From Gordius sp. MW1 (lineage: Eukaryota; Nematomorpha; Gordioida; Gordea; Gordiidae): 64,000 nucleotides of DNA. The stretch is taken from contig OZ038529.1 of NCBI GenBank assembly GCA_964036665.1, forward strand, positions 2,790,001 to 2,854,000. Direction: 5' to 3'. Shown here piece after piece: positions 30,264 to 45,200 of this stretch. The position numbers and the translations under genes were made by a program. Within the stretch, counting starts at the first letter, position 1, and each line of letters begins with the position of its first letter. A model generated the notes under the pieces. That model saw only the letters and a list, made by a program, of their open reading frames with translations, was not told where the DNA came from and did no database searches.

Positions 30264-33200
30264 CTGCGAGAAATGAATTTTTTTAATCAATTTTTAATTA
30301 TTTTTTTAATGATTAACAAGTTTAGTTTCACAAAAAAAAGACATATTGGTCAAATACAAAGATGTATGGGCCAAGAGTCGGCAAAGGATTTATTGATTCT
30401 ATGTTAAGTGTGTGTTATTTATGAGCGCGTTATATATTACCGAGTAGATTGGCTAATTTGCAAGAGCGTTTTTCCACGTTCAGACCCAAACATTGGTGCG
30501 GGCCTGGGTTTCGCGTTCGGCATATTCTAAATCGGCTTTCTTCGTTATTAACATCACACTTCGTCCAAGAACTCCAAGCTTCCCACCCGTTCGCATCATC
30601 TTTTTATTTCAAAAATCAATTTAAACTCCAAAATCAATAGTTTATAAAAATGATTTCTGTTAAAGAATAAAAATTTTAATAAATGTAACAAAAGGCATAA
30701 CTTTTTTACATTATAATTTCTTAAAATACCCGTAGAGCAAGAGGTATTAGATTGGCAAGGTCTGGATTGACTTGAAACGCCTAAACAAGCGTTAGCGCTA
30801 TCGGAAGAGCTAGAATCGCAACTTCTATTTCTATATTGCGTACCCTGACCACAGCTAGAAGAACATTTACTCCACACAGTCCAGGATGACCATGCGTTTC
30901 CAACACCGATCGTGTTTACTTTTAACGTTGATAATATAAAATTTGTTTTAAATAGATAGATAAAATGATGATTTTTATACTTTGAGCTTATTTCCTTCTC
31001 ATCAGGATCTTATGGAAAAATGGCGTTGGCTTTTATCAAGACTATCCCCTCCTAAATATTCCCCGCAATTTTACAGCAGTCACGCAATTTTAATTGCAAA
31101 ATTAAACTTTAAATTGTTAATGGATATACATATTACACTTAAAGCCATTTTTATATTTTTTATCATAATTGTAGTATATTAAACTAATTGTATTACTCAG
31201 GTATATATCAATAAACTATCTTTCATTTAAAAAAAAACGAAAAATATATTAAAAATAAAAGGAAAAAAATTAATACATTTTGTGCAGGAATTGGGGGGTC
31301 CTTGGGTCGAGCAGATTCTGTATTCCGACATTGCAGGTTTCATAACTAGTTGATCGCCCTGATTAGATCTGGGGATGGTTCGGCAAGCAAATTTGAGTCT
31401 CATCTCTTTGTACCACTCAATCGGCTCCCCATTGTCATTTCCCAGCTGGTCGGCATGGTCGAGTTTATTAAGGGTCTGTAGGCTCGAATTTACCACGTAC
31501 CAATTTGTCCAATTAGATATTTTGGTTAATCCTAAAAAATCAAATATATACGATATAGCAAAGCAAATGGTGCAAATATTTTAAATTACAATAGGTCAAC
31601 TTAGTGCAAGCCCCCTTCCCCTTCTCCGAAATACTAAATGTAAACTAACCATTAATTTTTACAAATAATTCGGAAAACTTTCCCCGAAATCTAAAGATTT
31701 GACCCTCTCTTTACTCATACAACAACATGGAATTATCATAGTTTTATTAAACTTTTAAGCTTTTGCCGACTCCCCCTTTAAGATGATAAAGATCTTGATC
31801 TTTGTATTTTATGTCATTTTAATGTTTATGCTTATTTATCTAACTCCGTCTTCGCACAAATAAACTCTTTAAAAAGGTTAAGCTAATTTCCACGTAGTCA
31901 AAACAAAAACTTTCAAATAAACCATTATTTTGCCTTTCTTTCGAGGTGTCTTAATTAACTCTAGCTACGCCACCATGACTTAAAAGTCTTTTAGGAATCA
32001 GCTTGGGCGTAGCCAGCATTGGGATTAGAGGGGGGAGGCAATAATGATTTAGGGAGGGGCGAAATGATCATTTTTTGAAATTAGAGTCATAACTTTAATA
32101 AATTTCAACAAATTTTTGGATTTAAAGAGGGGGGGTAGCCGCCTTTCTTGTCCCCCTCTCCTTGGCTACGCCCATGGGAATCCGGCTTAATATTTACCTT
32201 TACAGGGTTGCGTATTGCAAAGTCGATGTTCAGAGTCACAACCCAAGCAATGGTCCCCACCAAATTGTGGATGAGGATCGTTACAGGATCTGCTCCTATT
32301 TTGCAAACCGATTCCGCATCTCCTAGAACACGCGTTCCAATCTCCCCAATCCGACCACCCACCGTGCACTGGGTCCGGCTTCATTTCTAAGCAAAAATAA
32401 TTCACTTTTTTAAACACCTCTACACTTAGAAAACATGAATTCGCTAATCATGTGTGTAAGCTTGAATCCCTTATAAAAGTTTAAATATGAAAGCTCACTT
32501 CGTGTCAGGTCGGACTCTAGTATATTAAATGTCATTTGGATAATAAATTTTTTTTATACATTTAAACATAATATTAAATACTACAATTATATTATTATAA
32601 TAATTTTCAGTAGGCCTTAGTTATTTTCTCTCCACACCCGAAAAATTGGTATATTTGTTATTTGTATCCCATATGTTAAAAACATTACGTGGTTAATAAA
32701 CGTTTTGCCATATTACGAAAGTAAATCAAGTTTAAGCTGATTATTATTTATCGCTATGGACGAAAGTATAATTTTCTTAATCCAAACTTCTTGAAATTCT
32801 AAAACTCACCGGGACACGGCGGATTTTCTCCGCAAAATTCTTCGTCCCGGGCTTTGCCAACACAAGGCAGCCCGCCAAAACGAGGTGTTGGATTTGAGCA
32901 TGATCTTTGTCTGTAACGCAAGGCGAACCCACAAGAATGGGAGCAGGCCGACCATTCAGACCATTTAGTCCAACCACCGTGCGCTATGGTCATAATAAAT
33001 ATTGTTGATTAAAAACTTTCGATCTGTTAAAGGAGATTTTTATTGTAATTTCGGACTTAGTTAACGAAAGCATCAGAAGTTAATTAAAACGGCCATATTC
33101 GATTGTACTGATATTTTATGACGATAAGCAATATTATAATTATAAACTTATAAACATGGTCAATTTTTAATGATTTATTAAATAAATATACATGGGCGTA

Positions 33201-36200
33201 GCCAGCATTGGAATTAGAGGGAGGCAATGATTTATATAAAAATAAAATAATTTTTTTTGGAATTTCAACCATACTTTTACTAAATTTCAACAAATCTTTG
33301 GGATTTAGTGGGGGGGGGGGGGGGGCAGCTGTCCTTTGGCTACGCCCATATAAATATACATTTGAAATTTAGGTTATAATTTCTTTTTATTAAATTTAGT
33401 AGTTTTGAATAGTTTTTTTAATTTAAAGGGTTTTAATTACCGGTACAATTAGATATTTGAATAGTAGGTTCTGAGCATTGAGTTGCTAAGCAAGTCCTCT
33501 TCCTGCACATGCAATTGTCGCCGTACCTCAACGGTCCTGTTACATCACATGATTTCCAATCCCTCCAATCGCTATATACCTCACCTTGATTTAAGAAGAG
33601 ATTTTTGAAGATCATGAGAAATTATAATGCAACTTTAAAGTTTCAATTTTACAAAAAAATATTTTAAGCTACAAATTAACATAACATGGGTGGTTGTTAA
33701 TTTTATTAATCAAATCTATGTTCTATTTTGATCCTTAGTTTTATACCAAGTAAGGTTTTATTCAAAATTACTTTGGTTATTATTTCATGGCAAACTGTAA
33801 AGTGACGACCAAACTTTAAACTCGCATTTCTAGAAGTGTTAAACGCGAAGCCAAATTCAGTTCCTTGCTCATTTTAAAAATATTTAATAATTAGTTAACT
33901 TTATCTATAAAAGAAACCAGGTCCTTTGGACTTAGCCAGGGCCCTGGTCCTCGCAATAGGCTCGGCTAACCCCGGAAGGGCCTGGGCTCAAAAATAAAAA
34001 GGACCTTTGCTTCAAGCCGGGTCAGACAAATTAAATTCAAACAGCAGTCACCATTTATTTATAGGCTAAAATTAATATTAAGTCAAGGGCGACCTAGTTG
34101 TAGTTTTTTAATAAAAACCACCAAGTTGGACAGGACAAGACGAGACAGACAAAAAATATATCGATAGGATGGGTATCTATCTTACGTGGCATTGAATCTA
34201 GGGCTTGACAAGAGACGGTATTAGCTCGCCAATACTGTAAATTCGAATGAACCGTGGGCCTGGGTGAGCATTGGCCATAGATGGAATCCCAGCCACAATA
34301 AACATCCATACTATCCCTGCAAGCTTGCTGAGTTTTGTGTCTTTCGCACCTCAGAACTTCCATCTTCAGAATGTCTGCATCCCTCAGCACGTAAATTGCG
34401 GTCTGGGAAAATGAATTACACAAAGACTTGTTAGAAGGATGCCCAAAAAGAGAATTTAAACGAGAACTAGATAAATGAATGATTTTAATCGATAAAAATC
34501 ATTAGCTAACGATTATATTAACAAAATGGTGCTACACACAGTGTTTGATCAGTTACTATTACTACACCTTTTCAGTAATTAGGATGTATAACATTAAGAG
34601 ACTTTAATACTTAATGGTGAGAATGTTAGGCTGAAAATAATATTAGCTGCAGAATCAAACAAGCATAACAAAACGAGTAACTTAAAATTGATTTAAATTT
34701 TGTAATTACATTGTCGGCACTGAATTGAAGGTCCCTTATTTTATTATCGTAGACAGTGGGTTCAATCGATGAAAAGTCCGCAATAGTTCCCCCATCATTA
34801 AGGTAAATACTTTCAATCAGGCAGGCTTTGGCATTGCCGCCTAATACGTAATGTATCTTTTGCATAATCCCATCTCGACTTAATGCGTATAGGATGAAGG
34901 TGGTGTTTTTGGCTCCGGTCGAAACCACGTGGGCTATCATGTGACTCAACCTTGAAAAAATAGTAGTCAAAAATTATATTTTTGTAAAACTAATTATCAA
35001 GGTATTAAAATTAAGTGTTTGCAGCATAAACTTTATTAATAAATCTTATTTATTCTGTATATATCAATCTCCTATTCAAATCGTTTTGAATGGTCAATCG
35101 AACTACAAAAGCAAGCCATGCAACGGTTTACAGTTGAGATCACGACGTGGTCAAATTCTAATTTACCACTTGACCTATAGGTGTAAAATTGTTGGCTTTT
35201 TTGGCTAAATAAATTATATTTAACCATTTAGCACGCTATCATATGGTTCAAAAGTTTATTTTAACTAAAACAAGGTTACATATATATAAGCGTAATACAA
35301 AAAAAATACATATTGGTTAAAAACGAACAAAGATCAATATCATTCATTATCTTCTAAAATAGGCCAAGAGTCGGCAAAGGATTCAAAGTTGTGACGTACA
35401 ACGAGAATCCCTATTAAATTGACTACAATCTTAGAATGAGTCATTTAAATCTTAGTAATTAAGTGCTTGCAACATATACTTTATTGATAAATCTTATTTA
35501 CTCATCCTAATATGAAAGTGCTCCTATAATTTTATGTTTAATAAAACGTAAACAACGTACATATTTGAAAGATTTAAAAATGGTAAAAACCTAAATCCGT
35601 TTTGATGGAAGATAGGACCAGACCGAGCCGATAAAATGGGTATTTGCATAAACTGGTAATTAGTGGCGGCGGTAATCATATTTTCGAAGAGGATAGTACT
35701 GTTGAAAGCTGCCCTCCTGGCTTCGCATATGTTTGTCGTGGAGTAGGGGTTCGCTTTAGCCACGTAAATCTCATATTCGTTCACGTAATATTTGACGGGA
35801 CCGTCGAAGGCCCTTTCAATCGAGGGTAGGTCGTAGGAGCAAACAGCTAAATCGGAGGCACTGTTTTTCAAGGGGAAAAAAACATCTCTTTATTAACCCG
35901 TAATGTACCATGATAAAGATCGCATAAAAACGAATCAAATACATGCGTTTTCTGTTGCGTTCATAAATTGGCGAAAGGCGAAAACTATAAAAACCCATTT
36001 CGCAATTAATATAATTTGACTAATCTTTTGGCTTGATGAAGCGATGGTTAGAGAGAGATAAACTTGTTAGAGGAGATTCCTTTCTAGCATAGCTGTTTAC
36101 AAAAGTATTGTAGTTCTTTTATTAAAGGTAATAGAACGAGACAAAACGTTGCATGTCCAAACAGATATTAATTGCTATGCAATTTATGGGCTCACCTTAG

Positions 36201-39200
36201 GTTGTCCGTCTTGTCCTGTCCTGTCCAACTTTGCTTTTTAATAGTTACGGAAACAAACGGGTTTTAAATGTGGACTTATGCTTCTGTTAAAGGCTTTTAT
36301 TTTGCTTTCGCACATAGACTAGATAGTTATGCTAAAAGTAACTTTTGTCTGTAGAAACTATCATAACCGTATTAAAGCGATCGAGAAATCCATTAAAAAA
36401 CTTGATATGCCTTCTTTTATAAATAGTTGTTATTTAAGAAACACACGGCATTTCTAACCAAACTTTTCCAATTAAATACGTGGAACCTCCATCAAGTAAA
36501 TTTAATTTGTCGTCGCATTATACCTATTATAAATGTAAACTTACGAGTCAGAAGTGAAAGCCATGAGAAAGGTGTGAGACGCTTTATCAAAATGTACAGC
36601 CATTAAACGATCGAAGATTCTGTCTTCTTGATCTTCCCGGAGGGTACATACTACACGGGCTTTCCTGTAAGTTATCCACACGTTCTCGTACATAAAATTA
36701 CCGCCTCTATCATTTTTACACACTCTGGCTACTCTGGAATATGCCACCTAACATAGCGTAATAAATCAATTTTGATAGAATTAACAATTGGTTATAATAC
36801 AATAAATAAAGTAAAGTCTATGTATGTGTGTATGTATGTGGATAAGGGCTAAATTCTGAAACTACCGGCCCGATTCGCGCGAAAATTTAGCTATAGATGC
36901 CCAGGGCGACCAGGGGTAAAATAGCTTTTTCAGAATCCTAAAATTCCTTTTAGTTTTAAAAATATCGTTTCCCGGCCAGTTTTATTTATAGCATCATATA
37001 CAATAATGACGTCATACATGCAAGGCTGAAGTTTTCCCGAATTTTATTATATTAGAGAAAATTGTATATTTAGCAAAACAACGTTTGCCGGAGCTAGTAA
37101 TATAATAATATAAATGTGACACTGCTAAATGGGGTTACGATTATCTTATTCAAATTTTGGTTATATATAAAGTATAAACTATTGAAATTGTAAAATTTAA
37201 TACAGTTTCAAAATTCTATATATTTTAGCATGTATTATGGGCATAGCCAGGGGGAGGCGTGGAGGGGCGGCTGCCCCTCATTAAATTTAAAAATTCTTTA
37301 AATTTTGATATAATTATGGCTAAAATTCAAAAAAAATGTTATTTTGCCCCTCCCTAATTCAATATTGCCCCACTCTAGTTCCAGTTTTGGCTAGGCCTAT
37401 GTATTAATTGCTATGAGGTTAAAAAAAATGTTATATAAAAATATTAAATTAAAGATGTCCTATATGCTTACATTTCCGAAAAAGGTGTCTTCACTGGCTA
37501 TTTCTCGGAAAAAGAAATACACAAATTCTCCGATCTCGTACGTTGCCACAAACTTGGCCCCTAACATTAAAAGGTTATTGAGATATTCAACAAAATGCTT
37601 AAAATTATTAAGGACCTCTCGCAATTTAAAAAATTTTTATAGTCATATTTAATTTGTAAAAGACTAAATTTTGTGAATATAAAAGCTTTGGTTCCTAAAG
37701 AAGGCTAAAACATCTTAAAGAATATAATAAATGAATTTACTAATATGTAGTTTACTTTTTAACCAATCATCATTGGCTTGAAGGGTTCTTAAGAAAGGGC
37801 TATCACCCAAACTTCTGTAAAATACAGAATCTTGACCAGTAGTATCGAGCCACGTTCCAACGTAATAATTTCCATCGCTGGTAAACATAGAAGTAGAGTC
37901 AACGCTCAGGGCATAAGGAGCTCTACCCTTCCCATCCATTTCTTCCAAGGATTGATGCAAATTATTCAACTAAATATGCAACAAAAAAATATATAAATAA
38001 TATGCATAAGAAACAGTTTTATTAGATATTGTACACCCTTTTGGTTCATATCATTCTATTATGTGTAAATTTTGTGATCAACTTGGATCTGTAATCAATT
38101 ATATCAATTTTTTACACAAATATATTTCAGAAAATACTTAAGAAAAGTATTGTCACTATCTTTTTTATTTAAACCAAAAAAAACTATTTTTATAGTTTAT
38201 TTAACCTATCGCGCCATCAACATAACATAAATGAGTTCCCTTTCTAAGCAAATGTATTTCTTATAATATTTGCTAAAAGTACCGTATGCTTTAACTAAAA
38301 TTTTTTATTTTTGAAGTTAGATTAACAAAATTATAACAAATTTAAGATTAATTTTATAGTTTTATCTAACCTGACGCCACCAACATAAAGGGTCGAGGGA
38401 GTTAGTCCCACAGACAAATATCCTATCTCCAACACGGTGAAGAATTTTTATGTAATTATGGCATTCCTCCTATACGACGAATATTATATTTTATAATATA
38501 AATAAAACATGTTAATTTTATTTTGTTTATAATTTTTAAATTTATAAACTAACTCTGAGATCGTCGTCAGGAATCCTGAGGCAATCTTGACGAGTGAGGG
38601 ATTTAGATGGAATCTCAACGTATTCCAACTCCGTTAACGTGTTGGCATTTAGCCGTAACAAGCGATCCCTAAATTAATTTGTAAAAATTATAAGAAATAA
38701 TTAATAACCATATATGATGGCACAAAATTTGTATAACCTTTATTAAAATTTAATAATTTAATGGTTTAAGTTAAAAAATAATTATATTGATTTATAATGA
38801 CTTACTTGGCTCCAACGATAAGTGAGTTGGTGAGTGGGTCCGATATGATTGTGGAATAATTGCCGGTAAGATTCGAAGTGAAGATTTGTAAATAGGGTAA
38901 AATTTCTGGAATTCAGATAGAAATAAAATTAACAAAAGTAAATTATTTCATTTAAATACAATTGTTAAAAATGTTTCAAAAGCTTTTATCGTTCCGCCAT
39001 TTTATCCTTCCAACTACCGTTCGCAAAATGAAAACTAATAATTTTTAAATTTTAATATCTCAAATAGACCTACACGTTCAAAACTGTAATGGCCCATCCC
39101 ATCCCCATCAAATGTCATTCAAATTGGAAATGGTTTTGTTAACTTAAAAACGTTGCAAAAGCGCTATAAATAATCGTATTTAACTTAAGTTAATAAAAAA

Positions 39201-42200
39201 ATAAGATGTTTAAATAATGAATCATTTGCAATTTTGGTTAAAGGGCAAACGAAAAGGTTGGCGATGCATTCATCCTTCCTAATTAATTGCTATGCAATTT
39301 ATGGGCTCGCTTTTGGTTGTCCGTCCGTCCTGTCCTGTCCAACTTGTAATTTTTCAATAATTGCCGTGGAAACTTATACGAGATTTTAATGGCTCTGGAC
39401 TTATGCTTCGGTAAAAGACTTTTATTTATAGACTAGCTAATGATCGCTGGTTGGCTTTACCTTTTTCGACCTCGCCCAAATTCCATTATTGTTTTTATGC
39501 TCGGCTGATTACCATTATTATTAAATTCCTTTGGGCAACTTGTCTTTCTTTGTTGCATGTAGGATAATTGCGAAACTGGCTAAATAATATCCTGCACATT
39601 ATTAATGCTGACCGTTGTTGTTTAACCCAACCAGGAGCCAAAATTCTGGTTAATTGCTATTTATATTTGCTGCTTTGTAAATTTCTTTGGCAATTTTTTA
39701 AAATTATATTATATATTACTCCTTATCACCTTACATTTTTTAATTCATATTATAGGTAGCTTTAAATATCATTTACCCAAATTTAGGATTCTTTCTCAAT
39801 TTTCTTTCCTTCGGTTTTGGTCGACTTAACATAAACAGACCAAAAGTTTGACCATTGGGCCTGCTTATGCGACTAAGAAAATTAGACCAAAAAATTTGGT
39901 CTGTTTATGTTTAGTCGACCAAAACCAAAGGGCGACCAAACGAAACCCAGCCGTTTTTACAACACTTACTCCCCATTACATTATATCGCTTGTCTACATA
40001 CCCATAAAATCTTAATCTGTTCATTGTCCACTTCTTATATGGGATAGCCAGCCAACCGAACGTGAAACAATTGGTAATTACACTTAGCAAGGCAATACTG
40101 CTAGTGGCCGCCATCTTCAGCAAATACAAAAAGACAAAGAAAGGGGAGTAGCAGCAGATGGTCTCTCATTAACAATACATACATATAACATATACATACA
40201 TCATAATACATTGCTGAATGCTTTTCATGAAAATGATGAATCCATTCATTTCCATTGTTTTTTGAGGTAGCGTAGTAGTAGTGTATTTTTGAGTGCAACG
40301 GCAAAATAAATTAGAGAGATAATAATGCGATATGAAATGAAATGAATGGTAGTGGCTGCTTATTTATATATTTGATAAAACATCACAATCCCATTGCAAA
40401 TGGCCATGGGCGTAGCCAGGGGGTGGCAGGGAGGGGCAGCTGCACCCCTCTAAATTCAAATATTCTTTAAATTTTACAAAAAATATCATTTTGCCCCTCC
40501 CTAAACCATTATTGCCCCCCCCTCTAATTCCAATTCAGCCTTCCTTCGGCCATGCAAATGAAAACGTGCATAAATGTTTTGAGAGAGATAGGATAGATTT
40601 AGATATACATATGGTAACATATGTTTGGCCTCCAAAATTTATCACTACATTTGAGCAATCTTACAAACTCCGAAAAACGTTTACGCTTAAATTGCTTATT
40701 AAAGCTAAGCTAGAAAAATCTGGAAGTTTTATAAATTAATATAGTGTAGGATAGTAACGGAGATCCATCATATACATAAATCAACTTTTGTTAGGCATAA
40801 AACCTTTATATTTTTGGTAATTAAGGGAACCCCAAGATAAAACTGAACTATAAATGGGAAAGGGGCTAAAAGTACTTTTAGAGGGTTCGTATTTTACTAG
40901 ATAACTAAAGTTCAAATTCACCCGAGGTACATGGGCGTAGCCAGCATTGGGATTAGAGAGGGGCAAAATGATCGTTTTATGACATTTTAGCCATAATATT
41001 AAGAAATTTTTGGATTTAGAGGGGGGCAGCCGCCCCTTTCTGCCCCCCCCCCTGGCTAGGCCCGAGGTACAACCAATTTATAATAACTAATAGGGTAATG
41101 AAGACAGAAAATTTTGATGAAGAGATTTCACTTCTTGCATAAGTTTACCAATTAGCTTTCTTTGGTTGTTGTGGTGGTATTATTATAGCTAGAGAATAGG
41201 AGAACGTTGTGCTAAATCCATTTAAAACTCAGCACGCGTATGAAAAGATCGAAATCGATGGAATTTATTGAAAAGTTGTCTGTTTGGATCCAATTGAGAA
41301 TTTTACAAACTTCAAAAGGTCTTTTTCACAGCTAGTTTCGAAACTTGAACTCACAAACCTGGTTGGCTTCATATTACATATATTTCGTAATAGCGTTTTC
41401 GTGCCACGACCATATGCCCAGATAGATCAGTCAGCTCAGCAGGCTCCACCATTGTAACATAACTATAAATGAACTCATTGAAAATGCACACATTTTCTCT
41501 TAAATAAACGCCAAAATCAGCAGGCGAATTTTGTAAAATCTTTTTACTATTACTACGAGTAAAAACACAAACGAAATGTGACTTAAGGCAATAATCACTA
41601 GCTATACTTTGAAATATAGAAAGATCTGAAAATTTAATCCAAACTCAGCACCCATTAAGATAGGACACCGGGTTTTAAAAGTACTCTTCTTTTACTAAGA
41701 ATAGAAGCCATTTTATAAGCAAATGTAATAAAAACTATATTTGATAATATCAAATTTCTAAACTAAATATAGTCTTTTTGCGTTAGTGTTGTAAAAACGG
41801 CTGGGTTTTGTTTCTGACCAAACAAAACCCAGCCGTTTTTACAACACTAATTTGCGTATGATAAATTAGACGATAGTCCTGATACCCTAAAAAGAGCAAT
41901 AGAGATACCTTATATAACTCGTTAAAGTTGTGCTATTTTATAATAAAACGCGATTTTACTATCTATACTCTACATCATCTTGTATATCTGTCAATATTTG
42001 TTTTTATCGACTCACCTGTTAAAAAACTAGTGAAAGAAGGTATCAACTGAAAAGCTTGGCCAGCTCATCTCGTTACTACCAACAGCTTTTTCCAAAGATT
42101 TAAGCTTATTTTTTAACATACCACGTAAACGAGCTAAGAAAGAAGAACTAGGTTTGTATATTATGAGACTTATAATAACTTTTAAACCTACGATATTGTA

Positions 42201-45200
42201 TACGTACGTATTGTTATTATCTATCACGTAGATCTCGAGGTGTCTTTGCCATAATTTATATAAACATCTCCAAGTCTCCAGCAGACTCATCTCTGGCAGC
42301 AATGAAATTTATTACTCTACTTCAACATAAATAATAATAAATAAAACTTTTTAAAACGGTTGAAAGGAGGTATTAAAAAGAAAAAAGAGGTAGTAAACCT
42401 TTTATCAGCTTATAATAATAATAATTTATGAAGCTCTCTATTAAAGCGAGACATTACTAGACGCTTTTAGCGTGCTGATTATGCCCCCCCATCCCTTCAA
42501 TGTTAAAGCTGGACATTTAATAATTGTCCTATGGGCGCCCACAGGCTTCAAGGGACACAAAGGACAATCCCTCTTCTATGCTCTACTCTCTCCAGTTGTT
42601 AACGTGCTCGTTAAAAGAGGCGTAACGATATTAAAATTATTATTTAAAACAACAGCATAGGCATACACAAAAAAAACTAGGGGGATTATATTTATATATG
42701 CTTTATTCATCGTTAATCGATCCATTAATTTATTAAAAGAGTACGTATGAGCTTTTCTATGAAGCACTTATAAAATTGGTTTAGAAAAAATAATTTATCG
42801 TACCTTTAAACCATGAACTTAGTTATGACTATATAATTCAAACAGGGAGGAGAAGCTAATAGCTTAATAATAATTTGATGATTATTTTTGAAAATTTAAC
42901 TATAATCTAGTTAAATATATTCCAAGCATTAATATTTTAAAGGGGGGGGGATTACTAAAATAAGCATTTGTTATATAAATTATGAATTTTAACGTAGCCT
43001 TTAATATAGGTAATGGTCGACAAAGCCTGGGGAATAGATAGGGTAACAAAATTTTCTGTTTAGGTTTTGTGTTATGATATTCAGCAGTCCGACAAACAGA
43101 CCGCGTTTGGACATCAAAGATGAAGCCGCTTTAAACAGTTTGTGACCACAAATTGAATTGTTGTAGTAATAAAAAAATGAGGACAATAAAAAAATATAAC
43201 ACAAATTAGAGGCTAATTGGATTAAGCTGGGGGACATTGGCGGAAATAAACGTTTTAGATCCTTATAAATTTCCTTATCTCTGCGGTACTACTTTGAACT
43301 ATAACAAATTATGGTTAGAATTGTTTAGTAACTTTCTCTTACTCATATGAAAGATACATTGTATGATTCTCAAAGTACAAAAGCTATTGGGTAATTAATT
43401 AAGAAATCTGATAGTAACAGGGAAATCGGTTTCACTTGTATTTTTTTAAACATTTTGGTAGGCCACCATACTAATTTATAAAGTATGCTAAAATATTTAG
43501 TAACTTTCGTCTGCTTTTAGTTGAATTGTTACTCTAACAAAATGAATATTATTTCTTACAAAAAATTAAAATTTAAACATTCCTATATATGAAAACTTTT
43601 AATACCATCAAGATACTACAGCAATGCGTTTTTCGTTGAACTATTTTAGAAAACAACTTAAAAGGAATAATTAGGGAAATTAAAAAATTTTAAAATAGAG
43701 TGCCTATTCTAGGCAAGCATCGCGTTTAAAATAAAACCCTTATGAACAAATAGATGTAAACCTCATCTTCATAAGCTTACTAAATTCAAGACTTAGACAT
43801 GGGCGTAAGCGGCCCCCCCCTAAATGGCGAAAAAAATTAATGCAAAAACCCTTAAAAATTAAAAAAAAATTACGTTTTGCCCCCCCCCCTCAATCCAAAA
43901 CCTGGCTACGCCCAAGACTTTAGACTTAGTAAAATATAAAAATTACTTATATACTGCGCGTGGTTGGTTACCGATCAAATTTCACGTTTAAAGTGTCAAA
44001 GGCCCCCCTCGGGTTAAATTAAAACCAAGAGGTCATAATAATTTCCTTGTAAAACTCTAAGGAAGCAGATATATATGTAAAATGACCAGTATTCAAATCA
44101 GGTGCACCTCTTTTGGTGATCTAGGGGGTAGGTAGATCATATTACGTTTACTATGCAAATTTTATCTCCGACGACTATCCCGTTTTGTTGCTTATGCAAA
44201 TTATATGCAAATTTGATGCCATTAAAATAGGGGGGTAGAGTCCCTTTAAATCTTATTAATTATATTATTATATTATTGTTGCGGTGAAATGCGTTGGTAA
44301 GGCCGGAAATGAGTTTTTTGCACCGCACAGAGGAAGATATATAACGTTATTTTATTTTAAGGAAGTTAAATGTACAACAAAGTTTGCCCGAAAAACCGTA
44401 TTCGAAAATTAAAATTTTTATTACCACTTCCCCCACTGGCATAAATATAGATTTATAGTATTTCGCTGAAATTTAACTTTTATATTAATATGTATATTGG
44501 CATATCTTAGATTGGGCTTTTTAATCGTTTACATCATATACAAAAAGAATTTAACTTTTGTAAGGGTTAAAAAATGTTTTTTTTTAAAATTATTTATGAT
44601 ATTTTTAAGTAGTTGCGCCATAAACCATTGCACGGGCGTAGCCAGCATTAGAATTAGAGGGGGGGGGCAATAATGCTTTAGGGAGGAGCAAAATGATAAC
44701 TGTTATCTGTTTTAGCCACATTTTTATTAGACTTAAAATAATTTTTGGATTTAGAGGGGGGGCAGCCGCCCCTCCCTGCCAACGCCCTTGAAGAATTTTA
44801 AGTCATAATCCCTCACCTGAATAAAACATAATGCAAAATCTCATTTTAGTCTTTACACTTTTTGTGACATTTTCTTCAAAATTAACAGTTATAAAAATGG
44901 AAATAATCAACCTATTTTAAAAGTGGGATGGCATAAGCTGTCTCGCTTAACCTATTAATATCGGGGTTACGGCGACATTTGGCAACTTAATTCCAGCACC
45001 TTAACTTACTAAAGATTCTATCATCTTGGGTGGATTAACAACGTGAATTATTTGATTTTTCAAGAATTAAATCATCATCATCTTAGAGATTTAAATCCAA
45101 TCATTTTTTATCCACAAAAAAACATGCTTCAATTATATTTTTCCCTTCAATAAAATTGGGGCCATACGTTTTTAAGACACGTGTCGGCTTTTTAAAGTGT

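Noticed and set aside
42027..42302. Minus-strand open frame as the SEMA5 first exon
   Set aside because: No signal peptide and no phase-compatible join to 38,905. The exon at 53,424 fits in phase, sequence and signal peptide.
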